In this document: one piece after another, positions 25,118-33,316 of the stretch
Layout of the letters: every line of letters starts with the position of its first letter
Position numbering within the stretch: position 1 is the first letter of the stretch
Assembly: GCF_907177275.1 (NCBI RefSeq)
Contig: NZ_CAJSLV010000066.1
Span: forward strand, 28,891-92,890
Source of the DNA: Actinacidiphila cocklensis
GTDB lineage: Bacteria; Actinomycetota; Actinomycetes; Streptomycetales; Streptomycetaceae
DNA: 64,000 bases
Direction: 5' to 3'
Position numbers and translations under genes: made by a program
The notes under the pieces: generated by a model
What the model was told of the DNA's origin: nothing
The model's database searches: none
Seen by the model: the letters and a program-made list of their open reading frames with translations, nothing else

Positions 25118-25150
25118 AGCCTAAACGTTCGAGTAAAAGGACTTTAGGCT
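25118..25150 (-). terminator. terminator candidate after the diacylglycerol kinase gene
   Basis: AGCCTAAA and TTTAGGCT form a perfect 8-bp stem, with unusually A/T-rich sequence for this genome, 8 nt beyond the stop of the minus-strand kinase gene. Confidence 0.5.
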
Positions 25151-25157
25151 CTTCGAC

Positions 25158-26126
25158 TTACACAATCACACGCAGTGCCCGGCGTACGCCTGTGAAGGTC
25201 GCGCTCGTACGCAGCCCCAGATGGTCACCGTCCACCTGGAAGGGCAGTGCAGCCTGCGATTGCAAGGTGAAGTCCGTCAGATCGTGCAGCGTCAGGGTGT
25301 GCTTGCCCCGCGGCCCCCGCTCCGGAGTGGAGCGGAGCAGTTGCGCCGCATAGCGCGTACCGGACAAGGTGGACATCTTGCTGACGCCCAGCAGGTCAAG
25401 CGCGGTGTCGAAGGATGCCTCGGGAGAGGCGTAGACGGGACGGTTGCCCAGATATGTCCAGGGTGCGGTGTTGCAGACTATCGCCGTCGCCAGGCCCGCC
25501 ACCGGCTCCTCGTCGGGGCGCTGCAAGGTGATCGTGCCGTGCCTGCGGTGCGGGTCGGCGATGAACTGCCGGGCCACCTGGCGCAGATACAGCGCATGCG
25601 TCGAACGCTTGCCCAACTCCCGCTGCTGCTCCACCCGTCCGACCACGCCGGCGTCGAAGCCCAGGCCGGCGCAGAAGGTGAACCAGCGGTCGGGCACCCC
25701 CTCGTCCTCGGTGCCGGGAGTGCCGCTCACCAGGCCCAGGCCCACCGTCCTCGACGACCCGGCGCGCAGCGCGTCCAGCAGGGCGCCGGTGGCCTCCACG
25801 GCGTCGTTGGGCAGGCCGAGGGCGCGGGCGAAGACGTTCGTCGAGCCGCCGGGGACCACCGCGAGCTGCGGCAGGGTGTCCGGGTCGGGACCCCGGTGCA
25901 GCAGGCCGTTGACGATCTCGTTGACGGTGCCGTCGCCGCCGAGCGACACCACCAGCTCGACCTCGCCGCCCTCCGCCGCCCGGCGGGCCAGGTCCCGCGC
26001 GTGCCCGCGGTACTCGGTGGTCGCGACCGTCAGCTTCAGATCACTGGCCAGTGCGGTGCTGATCACATCACGCACCCGCGCGCTGGTGGTGGTCGCGGCG
26101 GGATTGACGACGAGAAGAGCGCGCAT
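25158..26126 (-). CDS. diacylglycerol kinase family lipid kinase
   Basis: A soluble DAGK-type lipid kinase (322 residues). It has RALLVVNPAATTTSARVRD at the N-terminus, VVSLGGDGTVNEIVNGLLH (the GGDGT nucleotide motif), AVVPGGSTNVFARALGLPND and FTFCAGLGFDAGVV. It likely phosphorylates diacylglycerol or a related lipid for phospholipid recycling. ATG 26126 is preceded on the minus strand by TACGCT and exactly 7 nt, so it is probably leaderless. It is divergent from the next gene, which has the same arrangement. Confidence 0.93.
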   Translation of the reverse strand: MRALLVVNPAATTTSARVRDVISTALASDLKLTVATTEYRGHARDLARRAAEGGEVELVVSLGGDGTVNEIVNGLLHRGPDPDTLPQLAVVPGGSTNVFARALGLPNDAVEATGALLDALRAGSSRTVGLGLVSGTPGTEDEGVPDRWFTFCAGLGFDAGVVGRVEQQRELGKRSTHALYLRQVARQFIADPHRRHGTITLQRPDEEPVAGLATAIVCNTAPWTYLGNRPVYASPEASFDTALDLLGVSKMSTLSGTRYAAQLLRSTPERGPRGKHTLTLHDLTDFTLQSQAALPFQVDGDHLGLRTSATFTGVRRALRVIV

Positions 26127-26138
26127 GACCGATAGCGT

Positions 26139-26167
26139 ACCTACGGTTTTTCGCATCGGGCTACGCT
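26139..26167. promoter_or_regulatory. pair of divergent leaderless promoters (-10 elements)
   Basis: TACGCT on the minus strand (26139-26134) lies 7 nt before ATG 26126. TACGCT on the plus strand (26162-26167) lies 7 nt before GTG 26175. Neither gene has a Shine-Dalgarno sequence, and the only 48-nt intergenic space would hold both promoters. Confidence 0.7.
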
Positions 26168-26174
26168 GAGTGGT

Positions 26175-26618
26175 GTGAGCCAGAGCCCCCACGACCCTTC
26201 GCCCGAGCCTTCCGCGGCCGCCCAGCCGGTGGCGGAGGCCCTCTCCGCGGCCCCGACCCCGCGGATTCTCGCAGCGGCGGCCATCGCCGGCCTCGAAGGG
26301 CTCGCGGTCGCCGCGTGGGGCGTGACGATGTTCTTCACCGACAGCGACAACGCGGTTCTCGCCGGGCTGACGGTGCTGGTGCTCGCGGCGGTGCCGCTGG
26401 CGGCCGCGTACGGGCTGACGAAGCTGCGGCGCTGGAGCCGCGGCCCCGCGCTGGTCATGCAGCTGCTGGCGCTGCCCGTCGCCTGGACGATGCTGCACTC
26501 CTCGGGAGCGGTGGTGGGCGGCGGGGCCTTCCTGGGCGTCCTCGCCCTGGCCGGCCTCGCCCTGCTGGTCCACCCGACCACCACGGACGCCCTCGGCGCC
26601 CGCCGCACCACCACATAG
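26175..26618 (+). CDS. four-span membrane protein, unknown function
   Basis: A 147-residue protein with a Pro/Ala/Ser-rich cytoplasmic N-terminus and about four membrane spans (ILAAAAIAGLEGLAVAAWGV, NAVLAGLTVLVLAAVPLAAA, GPALVMQLLALPVAWTMLHS, GGGAFLGVLALAGLALLVHP). Such proteins next to a diacylglycerol kinase are conserved in Streptomyces; function unknown. GTG 26175 is 7 nt after TACGCT. It ends 16 nt from the convergent stop of sigH. Confidence 0.82.
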   Translation: MSQSPHDPSPEPSAAAQPVAEALSAAPTPRILAAAAIAGLEGLAVAAWGVTMFFTDSDNAVLAGLTVLVLAAVPLAAAYGLTKLRRWSRGPALVMQLLALPVAWTMLHSSGAVVGGGAFLGVLALAGLALLVHPTTTDALGARRTTT

Positions 26619-26634
26619 GCCCCTCGGCGAGGGG

Positions 26635-27720
26635 CTACTCCTCGATCAGCAGCTTGTCGCGCAGCTGCGCCAGCGTGCGCGCCAGCAGCCGGGAGACGTG
26701 CATCTGCGAGATGCCGACCTCCTGGGCGATCTGCGACTGCGTCATGTTGCCGAAGAAGCGCAGCAGCAGGATCGTCTTCTCCCGCGGCGGCAGCTGTTCG
26801 AGCAGCGGCTTGAGGGACTCGCGGTACTCGACGCCCTCCAGCGCCTCGTCCTCGGAGCCGAGGGTGTCCGCGACGGCCGGCGACTCGTCGTCGGTGTCGG
26901 GGACGTCCAGCGACAGCGTGCTGTACGCGTTCGCCGACTCCAGGCCTTCGAGGACCTCCTCCTCCGAGATCTTGAGGTGCTCCGCCAGCTCGTGGACGGT
27001 CGGGGCGCGGCCGTGCCGCTGGGACAGCTCGCCCGTCGCGGTGGTCAGCGCGAGCCGCAGCTCCTGGAGCCGGCGCGGCACCCGTACCGCCCAGCCCTTG
27101 TCACGGAAGTGGCGTTTGATCTCGCCGACGACCGTCGGCGTGGCGTAGGTGGAGAACTCCACCCCCCGGTCCACGTCGAAGCGGTCCACCGACTTGATCA
27201 GCCCGATGGTGGCGACCTGGGTGAGGTCGTCGAGCGGCTCGCCGCGGTTGCGGAACCGCCGGGCCAGGTGCTCCACCAGCGGCAGGTGCATCCGGACCAG
27301 CTGGTTGCGCAGCTCGGCCCGCTCGGGCGAGCCCTCGGGGAGCCGGTGCAGCTCGACGAAGAGCGCCCGCGCGCCCGCCCGGTCGTGCGGGTCGTGCGCC
27401 GCCGGGTGCTCCTCGGCCTGTTCCTCGGCCTGCTGCTCGGCTTGCTTCCCGGCCGGCGGCTCGTCGTGCTGCCGGTCCGCCGGCTGGTCCGGCTGCTGCT
27501 CCATCGTCTTCGCCTGCTCCGCAGCGTCCATTGCGTCCCTAGGGGTCTGCCCGCCCATAGGCTCGGGATGGGGCCTGGCCGCGTCGCCTGCCGCAGTCGG
27601 CCGCCCGGCAGGACCCGCAGGGTCCGGCTGGGCGGGTACGGAGGCGCGACCGCGCGCCGCGGGCACGTTGTGCTCCGCGGGTGTGCCGGGGTTATCCCCC
27701 CGGGACAGCTCAGCACTCAT
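26635..27720 (-). CDS. sigH: SigH, SigB/SigF-type stress and development sigma factor
   Basis: A 361-residue group III sigma factor. The first 110 residues are a Pro/Ala/Gln-rich, probably disordered extension. Region 2 contains DDLTQVATIGLIKSVDRFDV and GVEFSTYATPTVVGEIKRHF. Region 3 contains GRAPTVHELAEHLKISEEEV. Region 4 contains LPPREKTILLLRFFGNMTQS followed by QIAQEVGISQMHVSRLLART. It is preceded by its RsbW-like anti-sigma gene in the same direction, as in the S. coelicolor sigH locus, where several N-terminal forms of SigH have been reported. ATG 27720 is the longest start; starts inside the extension are possible. Confidence 0.92.
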   Translation of the reverse strand: MSAELSRGDNPGTPAEHNVPAARGRASVPAQPDPAGPAGRPTAAGDAARPHPEPMGGQTPRDAMDAAEQAKTMEQQPDQPADRQHDEPPAGKQAEQQAEEQAEEHPAAHDPHDRAGARALFVELHRLPEGSPERAELRNQLVRMHLPLVEHLARRFRNRGEPLDDLTQVATIGLIKSVDRFDVDRGVEFSTYATPTVVGEIKRHFRDKGWAVRVPRRLQELRLALTTATGELSQRHGRAPTVHELAEHLKISEEEVLEGLESANAYSTLSLDVPDTDDESPAVADTLGSEDEALEGVEYRESLKPLLEQLPPREKTILLLRFFGNMTQSQIAQEVGISQMHVSRLLARTLAQLRDKLLIEE

Positions 27721-27827
27721 GGCGATTCCCCGTCTTCCTGCACGGTTGTACCGTCACCGGGCCGCAGGTGGACCGGGACACGCTGACCCTGACGGCGTCG
27801 GCGGTGGCTCCGCCCCGCCCGCGAGCT

Positions 27828-28241
27828 TCACGACAGCCCTGGAACGGCGCCGCGCTTCTTGTGCAGACTGATGCTGACCGTCTTGTCCTCGGCGACGGTG
27901 GAGTCCACCTCGCCGGCCAGTGCGGAGAGCACCGTCCAGGCGAAGGTGTCGCGCTCCGGCGCCCGGCCGTCGGTCGTGGGCGCCGCGACGGTCACCCACA
28001 GCGAATCCCCGACCAGCCGGAACACGCAGCTCAAAACGCTGCCGGGCACCGCCTGCTGCAACAGGATCGCGCACGCCTCGTCGACGGCGATCCGCAGATC
28101 CTCGATTTCGTCGAGGGTGAAGTCCAGCCGGGCCGCGAGACCGGCCGTGGCCGTCCGCAAGACCGACAGATACGCCCCCGCCGCGGGCAGCCGGACCTCG
28201 ACGAAGTCCTTCGACCCGGGCTCGCCTGCGCTCTGGGACAC
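27828..28241 (-). CDS. ushX: RsbW/SpoIIAB-type ATP-binding anti-sigma factor (UshX/PrsH-like)
   Basis: A 137-residue GHKL ATPase-fold anti-sigma factor expected to hold SigH. The N box is visible as DEIEDLRIAVDEACAILLQQ. The later G-box region is degenerate, as is common in actinomycete RsbW proteins. GTG 28241 (VSQSAGEPG) is chosen because GGAGG sits 5 nt before it; a TTG at 28253 would extend it by four residues. It lies 107 nt upstream of sigH in the same direction, as in S. coelicolor. Confidence 0.9.
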   Translation of the reverse strand: MSQSAGEPGSKDFVEVRLPAAGAYLSVLRTATAGLAARLDFTLDEIEDLRIAVDEACAILLQQAVPGSVLSCVFRLVGDSLWVTVAAPTTDGRAPERDTFAWTVLSALAGEVDSTVAEDKTVSISLHKKRGAVPGLS

Positions 28242-28441
28242 CCTCACCTCCAAGGTGGCACACAGTGATTGCTCTGGTTCGCAGCGACGCTATCGCGATC
28301 CGCGCCCTGATGTCGCCCGGACGGAGGACGGTCGCACCCATGGGCGAACCGGTCCGCGGGCGTTTCAGGGACGGTGAGCGATCCCGTCCTGTCACCCATG
28401 GTAAGCGCACGGGCACGGACCGTGGGTAGCACTCCGAGGTC

Positions 28442-29008
28442 TCAATTCGCATGCGAATTCGTCCGGTTGTCCGACCGGCCGGCCGTCAGGACCGCTCCCG
28501 GCGCGCTGACGTCGCCCTTTCCACCCTGCACCGTCTGCGCGGCCAGCGCCGCGAGGGCGGAACCGGTCAACCGCTGCACCGTCCACTCGTCCTGCGGCCG
28601 GGCGCCGATGGCGCGGTAGACGCCCAGCGCCTTCTCGTTCCAGTCCAGCACCGTCCACTCGAAACGCGACCAGCCGCGTTCCACGCAGATCGCCGCGAGC
28701 GCGGCCAGCAGCGCCTTGCCGTGGCCGGCGCCGCGCGCCTGCGGGCGTACGTAGAGATCCTCCAGATACAGCCCGGCGGTGCCGGTCCAGGTGGAGAAGT
28801 TGCGGAACCACAGCGCGAAGCCGGCCGGCTCCCCGGTGGCCTCGTCGGTCGCGATCAGCGCGTGGGCGACCGGGTCGGGGCCGAACAGCGCGGTGCGCAG
28901 CTGCTCCTGCGTCGCCCTGGCCTCGCTCAGCGCCCGCTCGTAGTCGGCGAGTTCGCGGATCAGGGCGTGCAGGACCGGCAGGTCGGCGGGGGTCGCGGGG
29001 CGGATCAT
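28442..29008 (-). CDS. GNAT family N-acetyltransferase
   Basis: A 188-residue acetyl-CoA-dependent transferase. It starts MIRPATPADLPVLHALIREL, has GLYLEDLYVRPQARGAGHGK (motif A, R/Q-x-x-G-x-G/A, CoA pyrophosphate binding) and SRFEWTVLDWNEKALGVYRA (motif B). The layout resembles spermidine/diamine acetyltransferase-like GNATs, but the acceptor is unknown. The C-terminal 35 residues are a low-complexity tail. TAACCT lies 6 nt before ATG 29008, so it is probably leaderless. A 16-bp perfect palindrome covers its stop codon. Confidence 0.9.
   Translation of the reverse strand: MIRPATPADLPVLHALIRELADYERALSEARATQEQLRTALFGPDPVAHALIATDEATGEPAGFALWFRNFSTWTGTAGLYLEDLYVRPQARGAGHGKALLAALAAICVERGWSRFEWTVLDWNEKALGVYRAIGARPQDEWTVQRLTGSALAALAAQTVQGGKGDVSAPGAVLTAGRSDNRTNSHAN
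28444..28459. promoter_or_regulatory. 16-bp perfect palindrome, operator candidate
   Basis: AATTCGCATGCGAATT reads the same on both strands and is A/T-rich for this genome. It covers the last codons and stop of the GNAT gene, about 200 nt upstream of the anti-sigma/sigH operon. Confidence 0.35.
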
Positions 29009-29063
29009 GCCACCAGGTTACGTTCGGGTGATGTGACGGGCGTAAGGGGCGCACGGGGGCACG

Positions 29064-29972
29064 TCATCCGGTGATCACCGCCGCCACCCGGGTGCCGGGC
29101 GGGAAGGTGCCGGCGCCGGCCAGCGTCACCACGCCGTGCAGCATCTTCGCCACGTAGACCTTCTCCGGGTCCAGGCCGTGCCGCCGGCCGAAGTCCGCGG
29201 CGAACTCGTCGAGCGCCGGGCTGGTCCTGGCGAAGCCGCCGTGGTGGAAGCGGTCGTCGAGCCGCCAGCGGCCGCGGCGCCCCCCGAACGCCTCCTGCTG
29301 CAGCCGCAGCACGTCGGCGGCCAGGAACGCGCCCCCGCGCAGCACCGGGAAGCCGATCGCCTCGGCGCACTCCGGCCGCCCGGGGCCGTCCGCCAGGCCC
29401 GCGGCCAGCCCCGCCAGGGTGCCGCCCGTACCGCAGGCCACCGCCACCACGTCAGCGGCGCCGCGCAGCTCCCGGCCCAGGTCGGCGCACCCCGCGGCGG
29501 CCGCCGCGTTCGACCCGCCCTCCGGCAGGACGTACGCGCGGCCGTGCCGGGCGAGCAGTGCGGCGAGCACGTCGGGCTCGGCCTTGCGGCGGTACGTCGC
29601 CCGGTCGACGAAATCCAGCCGCATGCCGTCGGCCGCGGCCACCGACAGCGAGGGGTTGAGCGGGCGGGCGGCCAGCTCCTCGCCCCGCACCACCCCCACC
29701 GTGCGCAGGCCCAGCAGCCGGCCGGCCGCGGCGACCGCCCGCAGGTGGTTGGAGTAGGCGCCGCCGAAGGTGAGCAGCGTGTCGTGGCCGGCCTCCACCG
29801 CGGCGGCCAGATTCAGCCGCAGCTTGCGGAACTTGTTGCCCGGCAGATCCGGGTGGACGAGGTCGTCCCGCTTCAGCAGCAGCCTCACCCCGTGCCGCTC
29901 CAGCCGCTCGTCGGCGACCTCGGTCAGCGGCGACGGCGGCTGCGGTTCCAGGAGTGACGGCGCGGCACACAC
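29064..29972 (-). CDS. PLP-dependent D-cysteine desulfhydrase / ACC deaminase family enzyme
   Basis: A tryptophan-synthase-beta-fold PLP enzyme (302 residues). The PLP lysine lies in LPGNKFRKLRLNLAAAVEAG. TFGGAYSNHLRAVAAAGRLL is the classic ACC-deaminase/desulfhydrase block, and VAVACGTGGTLAGLAAGL is the phosphate cup. It could act on D-cysteine or 1-aminocyclopropane-1-carboxylate; the sequence alone does not decide. GTG 29972 has GACAAT 6 nt upstream and no ribosome site, so it is probably leaderless. It is divergent from the MurR/RpiR regulator. Confidence 0.9.
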   Translation of the reverse strand: MCAAPSLLEPQPPSPLTEVADERLERHGVRLLLKRDDLVHPDLPGNKFRKLRLNLAAAVEAGHDTLLTFGGAYSNHLRAVAAAGRLLGLRTVGVVRGEELAARPLNPSLSVAAADGMRLDFVDRATYRRKAEPDVLAALLARHGRAYVLPEGGSNAAAAAGCADLGRELRGAADVVAVACGTGGTLAGLAAGLADGPGRPECAEAIGFPVLRGGAFLAADVLRLQQEAFGGRRGRWRLDDRFHHGGFARTSPALDEFAADFGRRHGLDPEKVYVAKMLHGVVTLAGAGTFPPGTRVAAVITG

Positions 29973-30101
29973 GCGTCCATTGTCACCCGGATGTGTGACA
30001 ACAGCCGGGTGGGGCGGCCGATCGGCGGTGCACTTGTCCATGAGGCGGGAATCTTCACCGGCGGGTCCCAGAAGGGCGTTTGGCGGTGCATGCTTTGTGG
30101 C

Positions 30102-31019
30102 GTGTACCAAATAGTCCAGGAGTCACCGACCGACCGATCATGGGACGCCACTGCGCCCAGTGACTCGGCCGACGCGCTCACCGCCATGGTGCGGGGGCTG
30201 CTGCCCTCGCTCACCCCCGCCGCCGCCCGGATCGCCTCCCTCATCGTGGAGGACCCGGCGCAGGTGGCCCGCAGCACCATCTCCGAGTTGAGCGCGCTCG
30301 CCGGGACCAGCGAGTCGTCGATCGTGCGGACCGCTCGCGCGCTCGGCTTCGCCGGCTACCCCGAGCTGCGGCTCGCGCTGGCCGCCGCCGCCGCGCGGCA
30401 GGCGCCGCGATCCGAGCTGAGCTCCGGCATCACCCCCGAGGACTCGGCGGCCGAGGTCATCGGAAAGATCGTCCACACCGAGTCGCAGGCCGTCCAGGAG
30501 ACCGCGAGCCAGCTCGATCCCGCCGAGCTGGACGCGGCCGTCAGAGCCGTATGCGGCGGCGGGCAGCTGCACATCGCGGGAGTCGGCGCCTCGGGCCTGG
30601 TCGCCCAGGACCTCCAGCAGAAGCTGGCCCGCATCGGGCGCCCGTGCCACGCGCACGGCGACTCGCAGTCCGCGCTCACCAGCGCGGTGCTGCTGGGTCC
30701 CGGCGACGTCTTCCTCGCGGTGTCGCACTCCGGCGAGAGCCGCGACGTGCTCGAACCGCTGCGGCGGGCCGCCGCCGAGGGCGCCACCACCGTGGTGATC
30801 ACGAACCACCCGCTGTCGACGGCCGCACGGCTGGCCGACCACGTGCTGGTCTCCGCGGGCCGCGAGACGACCTTCAGGCCGGGGGCCATGGCGTCCAGGA
30901 TCAGCCAGCTCGTCGTGGTCGACTGCCTGTTCGTCTGCGTGGCGCAGCGGACCTTCGACAGGTCGAGCCGCGCCCTGCGCCTGACCCACCAGGCCCTGGA
31001 GAGCGACCGCCCCGGCTAG
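30102..31019 (+). CDS. MurR/RpiR family regulator (HTH_6 plus SIS domain)
   Basis: A 305-residue transcription factor. The N-terminal HTH_6 contains STISELSALAGTSESSIVRT and ARALGFAGYPELRLALAAAA. The C-terminal SIS domain contains LHIAGVGASGLVAQDLQQKL, FLAVSHSGESRDVLEPLRRA and VVITNHPLSTAARLADHVLV. The family senses phosphosugars such as MurNAc-6-P. GTG 30102 is chosen because CATGCT (30089-30094) lies exactly 7 nt before it; ATG 30090 is an alternative. The downstream convergent gene is a secreted amidase, so a link to cell-wall recycling is an attractive inference. Confidence 0.88.
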   Translation: MYQIVQESPTDRSWDATAPSDSADALTAMVRGLLPSLTPAAARIASLIVEDPAQVARSTISELSALAGTSESSIVRTARALGFAGYPELRLALAAAAARQAPRSELSSGITPEDSAAEVIGKIVHTESQAVQETASQLDPAELDAAVRAVCGGGQLHIAGVGASGLVAQDLQQKLARIGRPCHAHGDSQSALTSAVLLGPGDVFLAVSHSGESRDVLEPLRRAAAEGATTVVITNHPLSTAARLADHVLVSAGRETTFRPGAMASRISQLVVVDCLFVCVAQRTFDRSSRALRLTHQALESDRPG

Positions 31020-31023
31020 GGCA

Positions 31024-31090
31024 GGTCCCCGCGCCCCTTCCGGCGTGCCCCCTGTGCGCAGGCACGCCCTCGGGGGCGCGGGTCGACCGG
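31024..31090. terminator. two-part bidirectional terminator
   Basis: An outer stem, CCCGCGCCCC with GGGGGCGCGGG, encloses an inner stem, GGCGTGCC with GGCACGCC (around 31042-31069). It lies between convergent stop codons at 31019 and 31098. Confidence 0.7.
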
Positions 31091-31097
31091 GATCAGG

Positions 31098-33125
31098 TCA
31101 GGAGGCCGACGGGACCACGTCGACGTCCGCGGCGTTCACGAACGCCATCCGGTGGTTGTAGACGATCTCGTACACCTTCGTCGTCCCGACGAAGTCGTGC
31201 TGGTCGTAGGGGGCCGAACCGTCGTAGTAGATCGCGAAGTAGGAGTCCGTGGCGACCGCGGGGCCGGCCGCGACGTAGGACTGGCCGGCCGGGATGGAGT
31301 ACTTGGCGCGGGCCAGCTGGCGGCGCGGGGCGGTGCCGCCCTCGAAGGCGACGAAGTCCGCCGGGTAGACCGACGCCTCGGGGTAGGCCGTGGTGTAGAC
31401 GGGGATGGACGCGGCGCCGGCCTTGGGCACGATGCGGGCGGCCCGCACCGGGACCGTCGCGGGGTGGGCGGGGGAGTCCTGGAGCCAGGCCTCGGTGCCG
31501 CCCCACCAGATCGCCGTCCAGCCGGGCACCCGGTCGGCGACGACGTACCGCTCGCCCGCCGGGGCCTTGTCGCCCCAGTCGTTCATGGCGCTGGTCCCCG
31601 CGGAGCCGTTCGGGTGCAGGTACGGGTCGGCGACCAGCGGCGCCGAGGTGCTGGGCGCGGTGTACAGCGGCACGAAGGAGGCGGGCGCGTCCTGGGAGGC
31701 CGCCGGGCAGTCGAAGCTGCGGTACGGGCCGGGGAACTGCTTGTAGCCCTGCACGTCGTCGCAGTACGTCGTGGACTGCGGGTTGTGCGCGTAGCCCGGC
31801 TTGATCGCCACGACGTCGCTGCCCGCCGGCGCGGTCGCCCTGATCGGCGCCCCGAGCAGGTCGAAGAAGTGCTCCCAGTCCCAGCCCGGCCCCGGGTCCC
31901 AGTGCTGGGTGGCGACGCCGGACTCGGTGCCGCCCGGGATGTTGTCGTGGCCGAGGATGTGCGCGCGGTCCAGTGGGATGTCGTACTTCGCGGCCAGGTA
32001 GCGCACCAGCGACGCCGTGGAGCGGTAGAGGTTCTCGCTGAACCAGGCGGCGCCGTGGGTCGCCCAGCCTTCCTGCTCGATGCCGATCGAGTGCTGGTAG
32101 AAGGACCGGTTGGCGCTGTCCCAGGCGATGTCCTTGGTCGGGATCATCTGGGTGACGTGGCCGTCCTGCGAGCGGACGACGTAGTGCGCGCCGGCCGCGT
32201 AGGTCGGGTCGTTGAAGAGGTCGAGGGTGCCGTCGTAGGTCTCGTCGGTGCTGTGCAGGGTGATGTAGCGGATGTCCAGGCCGCCGTTGGGGCGGTCGGC
32301 GAGGTCGTGGCTGCCGTAGTCGGCGAGGTCCGACGGGTCGAGCAGGGTGTAGGCGCCGGGGACGACGTCGCAGTGCAGGGAGGCCGGGCACTCCGCGGGG
32401 GTGCTGCTCCGGGGCGGGGTCACCTCCTTCAGGCCCAGCTTGCGGACGTCGCCGCGGTCCGGGTGCAGGCGGCCGACCGGCGGCAGGGTGACCAGCTGGC
32501 CGTCGGCGGTGGTGCGGGTGGCGCCGGCGGCCATGGTGGACCACACGCCGTCGGCGAAGGCCTGCGCGACCTTGTCCTCGGTGGACTGGCTGTAGCGGGC
32601 CGCGGCGGCGTACCAGCCGTCGGTGGTGCGCGGCAGGCGGCCGTGGCCGTAACCCTTCGCGTACGAGGCGAGCAGGGCCGCGCCGCCGCGGATGTTCTGC
32701 GCCTCGTCGCCGGTGACGTCCGCGGTGGCCGCGCCCAGCAGCTGGGCGGCGGCCGCCGCGGTGTGCTCTGCGGGGGCGGTGAGCAGGGGGGCGTAGCGCG
32801 GCGACTGGGTGCTGAGCCCGTCCGCGTCCAGCGTGGCCGCGGTCAGGTCCGTGAGGTTCATCGGGCCGTACCCCGCCTCGGCGTTGGGCTGCCCGGCGTG
32901 CGCCTCCCAGCGGGTCTCGTAGTACGACACCGCTTGAAGTACGGGCAGCGGTACGCCGAACTCCCGTGCCGCCGAGGTGAATTCCGCCTGCCGTGCGGCC
33001 TGCGGGTCGGCGGCCCGCGCCGCGCCGGCGCTGACGGCGGTCATGGAAAGGCCGGCCAGCAGGGACAGGGCGGCGGCCAGCGTCAGGGTGCGCCGGTGGC
33101 GGGTGGGTCCGTTCGGGCGGTGCAT
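31098..33125 (-). CDS. secreted N-acetylmuramoyl-L-alanine amidase (Amidase_2)
   Basis: A 675-residue exported protein. It has a signal peptide (basic HRPNGPTRHRRT, hydrophobic core, ASA-like cleavage near AGAARA at residue 36) and then a helical domain with DGWYAAAARYSQSTEDKVAQ. The Amidase_2 (PGRP-type) domain contains IRYITLHSTDETYDGT (zinc His), YQHSIGIEQEG and HILGHDNIPGGTESG. The expected second zinc ligand is in QHWDPGPGWDW. The last 200 residues hold SH3-like repeats (FVPLYTAPSTSAPLVADPYL; IPVYTTAYPEASVYPADFVA). It hydrolyses the MurNAc-L-Ala bond of peptidoglycan. It faces the MurR/RpiR gene. Confidence 0.93.
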   Translation of the reverse strand: MHRPNGPTRHRRTLTLAAALSLLAGLSMTAVSAGAARAADPQAARQAEFTSAAREFGVPLPVLQAVSYYETRWEAHAGQPNAEAGYGPMNLTDLTAATLDADGLSTQSPRYAPLLTAPAEHTAAAAAQLLGAATADVTGDEAQNIRGGAALLASYAKGYGHGRLPRTTDGWYAAAARYSQSTEDKVAQAFADGVWSTMAAGATRTTADGQLVTLPPVGRLHPDRGDVRKLGLKEVTPPRSSTPAECPASLHCDVVPGAYTLLDPSDLADYGSHDLADRPNGGLDIRYITLHSTDETYDGTLDLFNDPTYAAGAHYVVRSQDGHVTQMIPTKDIAWDSANRSFYQHSIGIEQEGWATHGAAWFSENLYRSTASLVRYLAAKYDIPLDRAHILGHDNIPGGTESGVATQHWDPGPGWDWEHFFDLLGAPIRATAPAGSDVVAIKPGYAHNPQSTTYCDDVQGYKQFPGPYRSFDCPAASQDAPASFVPLYTAPSTSAPLVADPYLHPNGSAGTSAMNDWGDKAPAGERYVVADRVPGWTAIWWGGTEAWLQDSPAHPATVPVRAARIVPKAGAASIPVYTTAYPEASVYPADFVAFEGGTAPRRQLARAKYSIPAGQSYVAAGPAVATDSYFAIYYDGSAPYDQHDFVGTTKVYEIVYNHRMAFVNAADVDVVPSAS

Positions 33126-33284
33126 TCAGGCTCCTCGCGTTGCGGGGGTGCGTGCATGGAGAGAAGTGCTGGGCGCAGCCTGCCGAGACCGGCTGGAAGT
33201 TAGCAACTCCCGGCGCGTAAATCCTGAAAGTTTTTGCCAACCCCTGGTCCCGGCCCCGGACTCCGCGCGAAAAAGGGCTGGCCC

Positions 33285-33309
33285 TGACGCGTACGTCAAG
33301 GTCTACCGT
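33285..33309 (+). promoter_or_regulatory. operator dyad and leaderless -10 of the merR-type gene
   Basis: TGACGCGTACGTCA (33285-33298) is a perfect dyad. It precedes the -10-like TACCGT (33304-33309), which ends 7 nt before the ATG. The dyad placement inside the promoter fits autoregulation by a MerR-type protein. Confidence 0.5.
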
Positions 33310-33316
33310 CGTCGGT

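Noticed and set aside
30047..30080. Possible SigR promoter before the MurR/RpiR gene (GGGAAT then GTT)
   Set aside because: The spacer is 25 nt, far outside the allowed range.
33126..33316. Possible c-di-AMP (ydaO) riboswitch upstream of the secreted amidase
   Set aside because: Such riboswitches precede wall hydrolases in actinomycetes, but the conserved core could not be recognised in this leader.
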